Source: JAVVSR01 sp036654095 (GTDB lineage Bacteria > Bacillota > Clostridia > Christensenellales > CAG-917). Taken from it: a stretch of 64,000 bases of DNA. Under the pieces are notes generated by a model. That model worked only from the letters and a program-made list of their open reading frames with translations, was not told the origin of the DNA and ran no database searches. The DNA lies in NCBI GenBank assembly GCA_036654095.1, contig JAVVSR010000009.1, positions 1 through 64,000 on the forward strand, in the 5' to 3' direction. Both the position numbers and the translations under genes were made by a program. This document shows, piece after piece, positions 8,302-15,960 of this stretch (positions within the stretch are counted from its first letter, which is position 1; each line of letters begins with the position of its first letter).

Positions 8302-9246
8302 CTAACCGCCGATTTCGTCCATAGGCCGTGATTGCAACACCCCGTCAGAAAGATGATGTTCGGCAGGTTTTAGCATTATACACGAACTAATATATTCAGT
8401 TAAATCAACGCCGATATGAGGCTTTAGGTTAAACATCTGGTTGCCGTGCAAACAGGTGATAAGCAAACCGTCTGCGGTAATTCTAACTCGGTTACAGCGA
8501 TTGCAAAACTTATTCGACATTGACCTGATAAACCCCAATCGCCCACCATTTTCAGTGGCATAGTACTCGGCGGTTGAATTGTCGGTATTTCCAAGATATG
8601 TCAACCCGTGGCATTTTTTAATTACATCTTCAGCGCTTATAAAGTATGACTCGGCAAACTCTTTTTGTACTTTAAATGGCATAAGTTCAATAAAACGCAC
8701 TTCGATATTAAATTTTTCAGAAAGCGCGATAAACGATAAAATCTCATTGTCGTTGATACCTTTTAATAAAACCACATTAATTTTAATTGACTTAAAATTG
8801 CACTTTACTGCTTCATTTAAGCCATATAAAACACTGTTTAGGTCGCCTAGTCTAGTAATCTGCTTATATTTTTCAGGGGATAGGGTATCTAGGCTTATGT
8901 TTACATATTCCACGCCTGCCTGTTTTAGGGCAAGGGCATTTTCGCCTAACAGCACGCCATTTGTGGTAATGGCTAAAGTTTTTAGCTGTGGTATTGACCC
9001 TAAATATTGCGCGAAATTTAAAACGCCTTTTCTGACCAAAGGTTCTCCCCCGGTTAGCCTTATTTTATTTATACCAAGTTCAACCAAGCTGTTGGCTACC
9101 GTTTCAAGCTCCTCAATGGTTAAAATTTGGTGATGTTCTTTTTTAATTACACCTTCAGGTGGCATACAATATTGGCACCTAAGGTTGCATAAATCGGTGA
9201 CGGAAATACGCGCGTAATTAATTTCGCGATTGAAGCTATCTTTCAT
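8302..9246 (-). CDS. moaA: GTP 3',8-cyclase MoaA (radical SAM)
   Basis: 314 residues. The N-terminal CxxxCxxC motif CNLRCQYC binds the SAM iron-sulfur cluster and is followed by the TGGEPLVR motif. The C-terminal cluster motif is FCNRCNRVRITADGLLITCLHG. The protein ends in the double glycine (DEIGG) needed for activity in characterised MoaA. It performs the first step of molybdopterin synthesis from GTP. The ATG overlaps the stop of the preceding moeA-fusion gene (TAATG on the minus strand), indicating coupled translation. Confidence 0.97.
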   Translation of the reverse strand: MKDSFNREINYARISVTDLCNLRCQYCMPPEGVIKKEHHQILTIEELETVANSLVELGINKIRLTGGEPLVRKGVLNFAQYLGSIPQLKTLAITTNGVLLGENALALKQAGVEYVNISLDTLSPEKYKQITRLGDLNSVLYGLNEAVKCNFKSIKINVVLLKGINDNEILSFIALSEKFNIEVRFIELMPFKVQKEFAESYFISAEDVIKKCHGLTYLGNTDNSTAEYYATENGGRLGFIRSMSNKFCNRCNRVRITADGLLITCLHGNQMFNLKPHIGVDLTEYISSCIMLKPAEHHLSDGVLQSRPMDEIGG

Positions 9247-11135
9247 TATTCGATTATTACTATTTCGCCAACTTTGTCAGCGGTATAGCCTCCCAAATCA
9301 TTAAGTTTATTTTTAAAGTAATCCGACTTAATAATGCTTATAAATTGTTGCACGCGTGTATCAGACAAAAAATCATACGGAATAAGAAAATCGTATTCCT
9401 CATTTCCTACTGGCACAAAATCCAAGTCCATAGCTCGCGCGGCGGAAAGCACCGCAAGACCTGTATCTGCAATTTTGTTTTTAACGGCAACGGCCACAGC
9501 CAAATGAGTGTTATATTCTTTTTCATAGCCAAAAATATCGGCAGGCGTTAAGCCGTTAAGTTTAATTTTGTAATCAAATAAAAGACGAGTGCCTGCGCCG
9601 CGTTGGCGATTAGCGTAACTTAGATTATCTGTTTTAAGTTGGCAAAATGATGTAATATGTTTGGGATTGCCACGAGGTACGACAAAGCCCTGTACTCGGC
9701 CAACACCTTTAATTAAAGCCATTTTTTGATGTGGAAAATACTGTTTGACAAAGGAAATATTATATTCGCCATTTTCCTCGTTAAGCAAATGTATAGGCGC
9801 AATATGACATTCTCCTCGTGACAAAGCGAAAATGCCCGACATACTGCCAACGTGCGCGGATGAAAGCGGCATTTTGTCGGCGATGACATCAATAATTAAG
9901 TCGTGACTGCCAATAATAACAAGCGCTTTTTCAATATCCGAAAGCGGTTTTAGCAGGCGAACAGTTACCTTTTCGCCGGTTTCTATACCTTCAACCAAGC
10001 GTTCAACTTTAAGCAGTCCGTCGGCTTTGACAAGGCTCATAATGGCTGCCGCGCCACGCTCAAGCGGAGTTGTGACTAATTTGCCGCCCACAGACCCGAC
10101 AGCCATACGGATAAGTTCGGCATTTTTAAAACTACTAGTAATTCGCTTGGTTAAAGTTGCCTGCGCGGTAATGTTGGTTGAGTTTGATTTGCCTGCCATT
10201 TTTAAAATAATAGGACGAGCGAACATTTCAAAAACAAGGTAGGCAGAAACTGGATATCCGGGAATACCGATTATTGGTTTTTTGTTAATTATGCCTAAAA
10301 TAGTGGGTTTACCCGGTTTTATTGCGATACCATGTACAACAACAGCGCCGAGTTCTGAAATTACGCCTACGGTATAATCCTTAGTACCTGCCGAGCTACC
10401 CGCGTTTACAATTACAAAATCGTTTTCGATTAAAGCAATATTAATGGCTTGCTTGAGTTGTTCTTTTTCGTCAACAATAACGGGATATCTAGTTGGCAGT
10501 CCGCCACATTGCGTGGTTAGCGCTGAAAAAACCTTGCTATTAGACTCCATAAGTTTGCCCGAAGTCAAGTCGTCGGGGTTGTCAATCATTTCTGCGCCTG
10601 TGGGTATAATTCCAACACGAGGTTTTTTTATGACTTTTACAGTTTTATTGCCACTAGCGATAATTGCGCCTATATCGGCAGCTGAAACTTCGTGGCCAGT
10701 TGGTAAAATTATTTCGCCAGCGACAATGCTTTCGCCAATAACTCGTACGTGTTGCCACGGAAAAGAGGGCGACAAAATTTTAATTTCGTTGTTTGAGCTT
10801 TTTAAAACGTCTTCAATCATAATGACCGAATTATATTTTTTAGTAATGGCATTACCAGTATTTACATATTCAAAATCTTTGCCAAGCGCAAGCGAAAGAG
10901 GGTTGTCCTCGCAAGCCGAAGTTGTGTTTTCGGCGACCACTTCAATTCCGTCCATGGCGGCGGCATTATACATCGGGTCACACTTGAGCGCAAAAACAGC
11001 TTCAGCGGTAATTCGCCCAAAGGCGTCAAGGGGAGCAACTTCTTCAAATCCCAAAGAAATATCGCCAAGAGCCGATAGATAAGCCGAAAGGGCAGAAATG
11101 TCGTCATTATTTTCGATGTAAGTTTTTTGTTCCAT
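9246..11135 (-). CDS. MoeA-like molybdopterin molybdotransferase fused to a PBP-like domain
   Basis: 629 residues, about 220 longer than MoeA. Residues about 1-400 are a MoeA fold: DAFGRITAEAV, the AAAMDGI active-site segment, IPTGAEM, NAGSSAGTKDYT and the PGYPVSAY loop. Residues about 405-629 are a periplasmic-binding-protein-like domain (PF12727 type) with IIGSHDL, HVGSMSGIFAL, RGNPKHI and NRQRGAGTRLLFD. There is no signal peptide, so the domain is cytosolic and may bind molybdate, tungstate or a cofactor intermediate. It lies between moeA and moaA as the second MoeA homologue in the operon. Confidence 0.92.
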   Translation of the reverse strand: MEQKTYIENNDDISALSAYLSALGDISLGFEEVAPLDAFGRITAEAVFALKCDPMYNAAAMDGIEVVAENTTSACEDNPLSLALGKDFEYVNTGNAITKKYNSVIMIEDVLKSSNNEIKILSPSFPWQHVRVIGESIVAGEIILPTGHEVSAADIGAIIASGNKTVKVIKKPRVGIIPTGAEMIDNPDDLTSGKLMESNSKVFSALTTQCGGLPTRYPVIVDEKEQLKQAINIALIENDFVIVNAGSSAGTKDYTVGVISELGAVVVHGIAIKPGKPTILGIINKKPIIGIPGYPVSAYLVFEMFARPIILKMAGKSNSTNITAQATLTKRITSSFKNAELIRMAVGSVGGKLVTTPLERGAAAIMSLVKADGLLKVERLVEGIETGEKVTVRLLKPLSDIEKALVIIGSHDLIIDVIADKMPLSSAHVGSMSGIFALSRGECHIAPIHLLNEENGEYNISFVKQYFPHQKMALIKGVGRVQGFVVPRGNPKHITSFCQLKTDNLSYANRQRGAGTRLLFDYKIKLNGLTPADIFGYEKEYNTHLAVAVAVKNKIADTGLAVLSAARAMDLDFVPVGNEEYDFLIPYDFLSDTRVQQFISIIKSDYFKNKLNDLGGYTADKVGEIVIIE

Positions 11136-11301
11136 TAAAGTTTTTCAAGCGATAAAAATGCTTGTCCTTTTGTTTCAACAGCGAAGTGCAAATATGATAT
11201 ACGAAGTTACAAAACAATCAATATAGTTTTTGTGGCAAACGGCCATCAAGCGAAATGGATAGATAGAAGCGCTATTTAAATAAAAATGGCCGAAAGATAC
11301 T

Positions 11302-12522
11302 TTAATCGATAATACCAAAAACCGCCACAATTTGATTTTTGTTAATTCCCTCGACATTATCGGGTATAACAACAATGCCATCGGCCTCATCAAGCGAGCT
11401 AATTATCCCCGATTTGCCAAAGAGAGGAACGACTAAAACTTTGCCATTTTCAAAGGCGCATTTTACAGGTTGACAAGTTGTTCGCCCCGAAGAAGACGGA
11501 AAGTTTACGGAGGTTTCGGCAAAAAATTTAGGCAAAAAGGGTTGGCCGCGGCTTTCATAAATAGCGCGTTCAACAAGCATTTTATATACAATAGCCGAAG
11601 CCATAGGGTGTCCGGGAAGGCCAAAAACAAGTTTGCCGTTAGCGCTGCCTACGATAGTTGGTTTTCCGGGTTTTAGCGAAATACCTTTAATAAAAACGTC
11701 ATTGTTAAAGAGCTTTATAGCGCGATAAGTAAAGTCTTTTTCGCCAACGCTACTTCCACCTGAAACTAAAACAATATCGGCAACCTTTGTGGCGTTTAAA
11801 ATGGCCGAAACAAGGGCGTCGAAATCATCTAAGACTCGTGAAATACCGCAAACTCTAAACCCTGAATTTTTAGCGAGGGACTCAAGAACAAAACTGTTAA
11901 TATCGCGGACTTTACCATCTTCAGCAGGGCTTGAAATATCAATAAGTTCATCGCCCGTCGAAATTATATAAACCGAAATATCATTATAAACCGTAACATT
12001 GCAAACACCCAATCCAGCCAATACGCCAATTTTAAGCGGAGTAATTTTGTCGCCTTTATTTGCTACGATTGAACCTTTAGCCACATCTTCGCCAATGTTA
12101 AGTGTATTTTCGCGCAAATGAACGCTTTTAAGTATGGCAACGTTATCATTAAATAAATCGGTATTTTCAATCATAATTGCGCTATCTGCGCCCGAGGGCA
12201 ACATTCCGCCGGTTGGAACGTATTGAGTTTTGCCCGAACTTACAACATCGCTTGCGGGCTTACCCATAACAACGCTTCCTAAAAGTTTTAAAAGCGTAGG
12301 CGAACTTTCAGTTGCGCCGTAAGTATCTTCTGCGCGAACGGCATAACCGTCTACTGTTGACTTGCAAAAAGATGGCAAATTTTCAGTTGCGACAATATCG
12401 ATAAAAAGTATTTTATTTAGACTTTTTTGCAAGCTAATATTTTGACTTTTATTAAGATAATTAAGTCGTGACATTACTTGTTTTTTTGCATTGTCTAAAG
12501 TCATTACATTAAAAAAATCCAT
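11302..12522 (-). CDS. moeA: Molybdopterin molybdotransferase MoeA
   Basis: About 406 residues, normal for MoeA. Recognisable segments are the CKSTVDGYAVRAED active-site strand, STGDELID, LVSGGSSVGEKDFT and the FGLPGHPMASA loop. It inserts molybdate or tungstate into adenylated molybdopterin made by MogA. ATG 12522 (MDFFNVMTL) was chosen: it lies 4 bp after the mogA stop, while a longer frame overlaps mogA by 77 bp with no homology. The 166-bp gap to the next gene is the largest in the operon. Confidence 0.94.
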   Translation of the reverse strand: MDFFNVMTLDNAKKQVMSRLNYLNKSQNISLQKSLNKILFIDIVATENLPSFCKSTVDGYAVRAEDTYGATESSPTLLKLLGSVVMGKPASDVVSSGKTQYVPTGGMLPSGADSAIMIENTDLFNDNVAILKSVHLRENTLNIGEDVAKGSIVANKGDKITPLKIGVLAGLGVCNVTVYNDISVYIISTGDELIDISSPAEDGKVRDINSFVLESLAKNSGFRVCGISRVLDDFDALVSAILNATKVADIVLVSGGSSVGEKDFTYRAIKLFNNDVFIKGISLKPGKPTIVGSANGKLVFGLPGHPMASAIVYKMLVERAIYESRGQPFLPKFFAETSVNFPSSSGRTTCQPVKCAFENGKVLVVPLFGKSGIISSLDEADGIVVIPDNVEGINKNQIVAVFGIID

Positions 12523-12526
12523 AATA

Positions 12527-13015
12527 TTATTTTCGGGCGCAATCGTGCGCCTTATCCGATAAAATATCAAGCCCGTGCTGTAAAGATGGCAACAAAAATT
12601 CAAGTGTTTCTGTCACGGCTTTGGGTGAGCCGGGCAAATTTATTATTAAACTGTCGCCACAAATACCTGAAACCCCGCGAGATAACATAGCGCGCGGAGT
12701 GTAGGTCATACTGTTTGCGCGGATAGCTTCTGCTATGCCTGGCGCATTTTTTTCAATAACAACATTTGTAGCTTCGGGAGTGACATCGCGTTTTGAAAAG
12801 CCTGTTCCGCCCGAAGTTAAAATCAAGTTAGCGTTTAGGGCAACAGCTTCTTTCAATGCTTTGACGATGTCGAAAACGTCATCTTTAACGATTGTGTAAG
12901 AGGCTATTTTATAATCGTTATCTTCCAAAATGTTTTTCATTGTCAAGCCGCTTAAATCCTCTCGTAGGCCGACAAAACCTTTATCGCTGACGGTAATTAT
13001 ACTTGCTGTAAACAT
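12527..13015 (-). CDS. mogA: Molybdopterin adenylyltransferase, MogA/MoaB family
   Basis: 162 residues starting MFTASIITVSDKGF. It shows the TSGGTGFSKRDVTPEAT motif and INLPGSPKAVTETLEFL, both diagnostic of the MogA/MoaB fold that binds molybdopterin and ATP. It adenylates molybdopterin to prepare it for metal insertion by MoeA, whose gene follows 4 bp later. MogA and MoaB cannot be separated by eye; in Firmicutes this single gene usually fills the role. Confidence 0.93.
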   Translation of the reverse strand: MFTASIITVSDKGFVGLREDLSGLTMKNILEDNDYKIASYTIVKDDVFDIVKALKEAVALNANLILTSGGTGFSKRDVTPEATNVVIEKNAPGIAEAIRANSMTYTPRAMLSRGVSGICGDSLIINLPGSPKAVTETLEFLLPSLQHGLDILSDKAHDCARK

Positions 13016-13067
13016 AGTTCACCTCAATTTAAATAATAACATAAAAAAAAGTCATTAACAACTTAAC

Positions 13068-13733
13068 TTAGGATAAATCTAAAAAAGACTTAACTTCGTC
13101 GGTTTTCGGGTTGTCAAAAAGTTCTTTGGGCGAGCCGAATTCAATCAATTTCCCGTTGTGGAAAAACATAATTACGTCGGCCAAACGCCGCGCTTGGGCG
13201 ATGGAGTGCGTTGCAAAAATTATAGTACAGTTGTGTTCCGCCCGATATTCCATCAGTGTTTTTTCCATAATTTGCGTGCTATGAATATCCATAGAGGCGC
13301 TAGGCTCGTCAAGAAGCAAAATATCGTTGTGTATCATAAGCAGTCGCGCAAGGGCAACCCTTTGAGTTTCGCCGCCCGAAAGCTTTGCCGCGTTTTTATT
13401 TTTAAGTTCCGTCAAATTTAGTTTGTCGATAAGCAGAAGCGCGCGCGCCTTGCAGTCGTTATAATGGATAAGCGAACAGCCCAAAATAATGTTATGCAAT
13501 ACAGACAGTGAAAAGGCGTAGTTGTTTTGCGGCATAACGCCGATTTTAAGATTTTTGTCAACTAGTCTTTGGCCGTCAGCTTGAATAAACTTAGCAATTA
13601 CGCGCAATAAGGTTGATTTACCTGAGCCGTTTGCCCCAATAATGGCATAAGTCTTTAAGTCGTCAAATTTAAGATTTTCGACATCTAAAACGCAACGCTT
13701 TCCATAGTATTTTTTAGCAGTCAATTCAATCAT
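13068..13733 (-). CDS. tupC: Tungstate ABC transporter ATP-binding protein
   Basis: 221 residues: Walker A GANGSGKSTLL, signature LSGGETQRVALARL, Walker B ILLLDEPSASMD and the switch His in IFATHSIAQA. It starts within the last codons of tupB (ATGA overlap 13730-13733). Its position after a TupA-type binding protein and permease assigns the substrate as an oxyanion, most likely tungstate. It energises uptake at the inner face of the membrane. Confidence 0.92.
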   Translation of the reverse strand: MIELTAKKYYGKRCVLDVENLKFDDLKTYAIIGANGSGKSTLLRVIAKFIQADGQRLVDKNLKIGVMPQNNYAFSLSVLHNIILGCSLIHYNDCKARALLLIDKLNLTELKNKNAAKLSGGETQRVALARLLMIHNDILLLDEPSASMDIHSTQIMEKTLMEYRAEHNCTIIFATHSIAQARRLADVIMFFHNGKLIEFGSPKELFDNPKTDEVKSFLDLS

Positions 13734-14419
13734 TTTCTATACGACCTCCATTGGAGTAATGCCGCTATAAAATTTACGCCCAGCGAAATTAGCATTAAAA
13801 TTATGCCCAACGCAACCGCTACGGAAAAGTCGCCCGTATTGTAATTTAGAGCGATTGCGGTAGTCATAACTCTTGTTTTGTTTAAAATATTGCCGCCGAC
13901 AATTTGTACTGCGCCGACCTCGGAAATGGCGCGCGCAAATGCAAAAAGATAAATGGCGATAAACTGATATTTCCCCTCATAAACCATCATACAAAAACTT
14001 TTAAAGGGGTTAAGCCTAAGTCCGCAAGTTGTGGGACGAAGTTTATCGACGATAGGGGATAGAGAGCTTTCGGTCATGCCCGAAACGATAGGGGAAATGA
14101 GAATAACTTGCGCAATAATCATTAGTTCAACCGAGTAGATTAACCTAAGTTTGCCAAATGGTCCCGTTCCTGAAAACAGCATATACACGAGTATGCCTAC
14201 TACAACAGGAGGAAAGCCCATAAGGGTACGGAGAAACATAACGACTGCGCGTTTCCCGGGGAAGTTAAACGAGGCTACTAAAAGCCCAAATGGCGCACCG
14301 ATTAGGAGCGCCAAGATTGAGCTAGTAAAAGCCATTTTTAAAGTTGTGTTGACAATTTCGCCCAACATCACGTCGTTAGATGAAATAAGCTCGATTGCCT
14401 TTTGAAATGATTGATACAT
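13730..14419 (-). CDS. tupB: Tungstate ABC transporter permease
   Basis: 229 residues with five or so membrane helices, beginning after an amphipathic N-terminus (TTLKMAFTSSILALLIGAP). The EAA-like loop FARAISEVGAVQIVGGN is typical of molybdate, tungstate and sulfate permeases. It is 2 bp from tupA and overlaps tupC by 4 bp. Confidence 0.92.
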   Translation of the reverse strand: MYQSFQKAIELISSNDVMLGEIVNTTLKMAFTSSILALLIGAPFGLLVASFNFPGKRAVVMFLRTLMGFPPVVVGILVYMLFSGTGPFGKLRLIYSVELMIIAQVILISPIVSGMTESSLSPIVDKLRPTTCGLRLNPFKSFCMMVYEGKYQFIAIYLFAFARAISEVGAVQIVGGNILNKTRVMTTAIALNYNTGDFSVAVALGIILMLISLGVNFIAALLQWRSYRK

Positions 14420-14420
14420 A

Positions 14421-15413
14421 TTATGCGGCCAAGTATCCGTTCATTAAGCTAAATAATGAACCGCCATACTTTGTTTCGCCATAAAAACTTATGAGAGCTT
14501 TAGCGTGTTCGCTTGTCATCCAATCCATAAATACTTTAGCGGCAGCGGCATCAATTTTTACCGTGCCAGCAGGAAGTTCGGTTTTATCAACAGAGCTTAA
14601 AAATTTAGCGTTAGGATTAACGGCAATCATTGAATAAGTATTTTTTAAATCTTTATCGGCTTCGTAAACAATTTCAAGGTTAGGAAGTTTGTTGCCTGCC
14701 TTGTCGTTTGCAAATGATAAAAAAGTGGCTTTGTCGGTCAAGCAATATGCGCTTTTTTCGTTTGCCATGGTTAGGCACGCGCCCATGCCTTGACCTGCGG
14801 AATAATACCAGCCAGTGGGATTTTTATCGTTGTTTAATATAGCGGACGGAATTTTAGAAACGTCATTGCTTGTAATTCCAACGGTTTTAGGCCAAAGTGT
14901 CCATTCTTTATTGTGCGTGCCACTTTTATCTCCGCGTGAAATAAACGGGCTATTTGTCGATGCGATATTGGCAAAAGCATCTTTAACGGTAGCTGCATCG
15001 TTTGTTTTAGCGGGGTCGGCTTTCGGCCCAACTAGCACAAAAAAGTTGTACATAAACGAAACGCGTTCGTTGTTGTAGCCAGCGACCTTAGAAGCGTATC
15101 CGTCTGTTACAAATTTTTCTTCAGAAGACTTTGAGTGAACTAAAATTACGTCAGCGTTTCCATAAGTGGCCGATGCGATAGCGGCGCCAGTACCAGCTGA
15201 TGCAATTTCCCAAACATATCCGGTATCTGCTTTAAAATAAGGTTCGAGATAAGCCATTAACCCCGAGTCATTTACAGAGGTTGTTGTTGAAATGCGAACA
15301 ACTTTTTGCGATTCTGGAGCAGGTGTTTTTCCGCAGGCGGTAAAAGCGAAAAACGACATTGTCATTATGACAATTAACAACAGTGTTAGAAGTTTTGTTT
15401 TTGTGATTTTCAT
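14421..15413 (-). CDS. tupA: Tungstate-binding lipoprotein
   Basis: 330 residues. An N-terminal hydrophobic segment ends in a lipobox (FTAC, Cys27), so this is a membrane-anchored substrate-binding protein. The mature part begins with RISTTTSVNDSGLMAYL. The TTTS-x-x-x-SG signature characterises TupA tungstate-binding proteins and differs from ModA and WtpA. Downstream RGDKSGTHNKEWTLWP is also typical. First gene of the tup-moa operon, with AAGGAG upstream. Tungstate preference suggests that the cell makes tungsten enzymes such as aldehyde oxidoreductases or formate dehydrogenases; this is inference. Confidence 0.94.
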   Translation of the reverse strand: MKITKTKLLTLLLIVIMTMSFFAFTACGKTPAPESQKVVRISTTTSVNDSGLMAYLEPYFKADTGYVWEIASAGTGAAIASATYGNADVILVHSKSSEEKFVTDGYASKVAGYNNERVSFMYNFFVLVGPKADPAKTNDAATVKDAFANIASTNSPFISRGDKSGTHNKEWTLWPKTVGITSNDVSKIPSAILNNDKNPTGWYYSAGQGMGACLTMANEKSAYCLTDKATFLSFANDKAGNKLPNLEIVYEADKDLKNTYSMIAVNPNAKFLSSVDKTELPAGTVKIDAAAAKVFMDWMTSEHAKALISFYGETKYGGSLFSLMNGYLAA

Positions 15414-15569
15414 TAAAAATTCTCCTTATTATTGTTTATAGTAGCCTATAAATTTAAAAAATCCAATGTCCTATCGTTTCCGAGAATACAGTGGATTTTT
15501 ATATAAAAATATAGACTTTGCCATAAACAAAAAATCGCAAAGTGAGCAGCAAATTTTTATGTATCCATC

Positions 15570-15663
15570 TTCTCAAACACGGAAAGCTGAGGCCTTTCGC
15601 CCGCAACTCAATGGTCAAAACGGCATATGTCTAGCACTTAGCCGAGTTGACTTGAAGGACTTT
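15570..15663 (-). ncRNA. Structured 5' leader of the tup-moa operon, candidate Moco/Tuco-type riboswitch
   Basis: It starts at the predicted transcription start and folds compactly on the minus strand. CAACTC (15649-15644) pairs with GAGTTG (15609-15604). CGGC (15644-15641) pairs with GCCG (15624-15621), sharing one edge base with the first helix. A GGC/GCC stem with a GAAAG loop follows (15601-15591), then an AAAG/CTTT arm. About 150 nt more leader separates it from tupA. Known Moco riboswitches precede moa and tungsten/molybdenum transport operons and use a GAAA-type loop, which fits the location. The family match is from context and partial memory of the consensus, so it is tentative. Confidence 0.45.
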
Positions 15664-15669
15664 TATATA

Positions 15670-15698
15670 ATTATATAGCAAGAATTGAGTTATGTCAA
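15670..15698 (-). promoter_or_regulatory. Consensus promoter of the tup-moa operon
   Basis: On the minus strand TTGACA (15698-15693) and TATAAT (15675-15670) are separated by 17 bp. Start predicted near 15663, leaving a leader of about 250 nt before tupA. Confidence 0.85.
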
Positions 15699-15904
15699 GA
15701 TATCCTAAAATCATTTTAAACAAGCGGACAAATTAATAAAAATGTACACAAATGAAGCAGGTATAACAAGCAATTAATAGCGGTGGATAACAAGATGTAG
15801 TGATTAAGAAAGTGTTGAAAATATAAGTTGTTATTAAAGTAAAAATGGAAGATATTAAAGTAAAATGAAAGGGGGGGAAATTAAAAAAGGCAAAGCAAAA
15901 TATA
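15699..15904. other. Intergenic region, no feature seen
   Basis: AT-rich sequence between the tup promoter and the ftsH terminator. A run of GGGGGGG occurs near 15871. No gene or clear RNA recognised. Confidence 0.4.
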
Positions 15905-15944
15905 TAAAAAAACCTCTCTGCTTTAACATTACAAAGAGGTTTTA
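15905..15944 (-). terminator. Intrinsic terminator of ftsH
   Basis: AACCTCT (15911-15917) pairs with AGAGGTT (15935-15941); on the minus strand it ends in a run of T residues. Confidence 0.8.
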
Positions 15945-15960
15945 TTTAATTAAACAAAAG

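Noticed and set aside
8579..9133. 184-residue frame opposite moaA
   Set aside because: Shadow frame; moaA motifs are complete on the other strand.
10444..11082. 212-residue frame opposite the moeA fusion gene
   Set aside because: Antisense shadow of a firmly identified gene, with no SD or domain.
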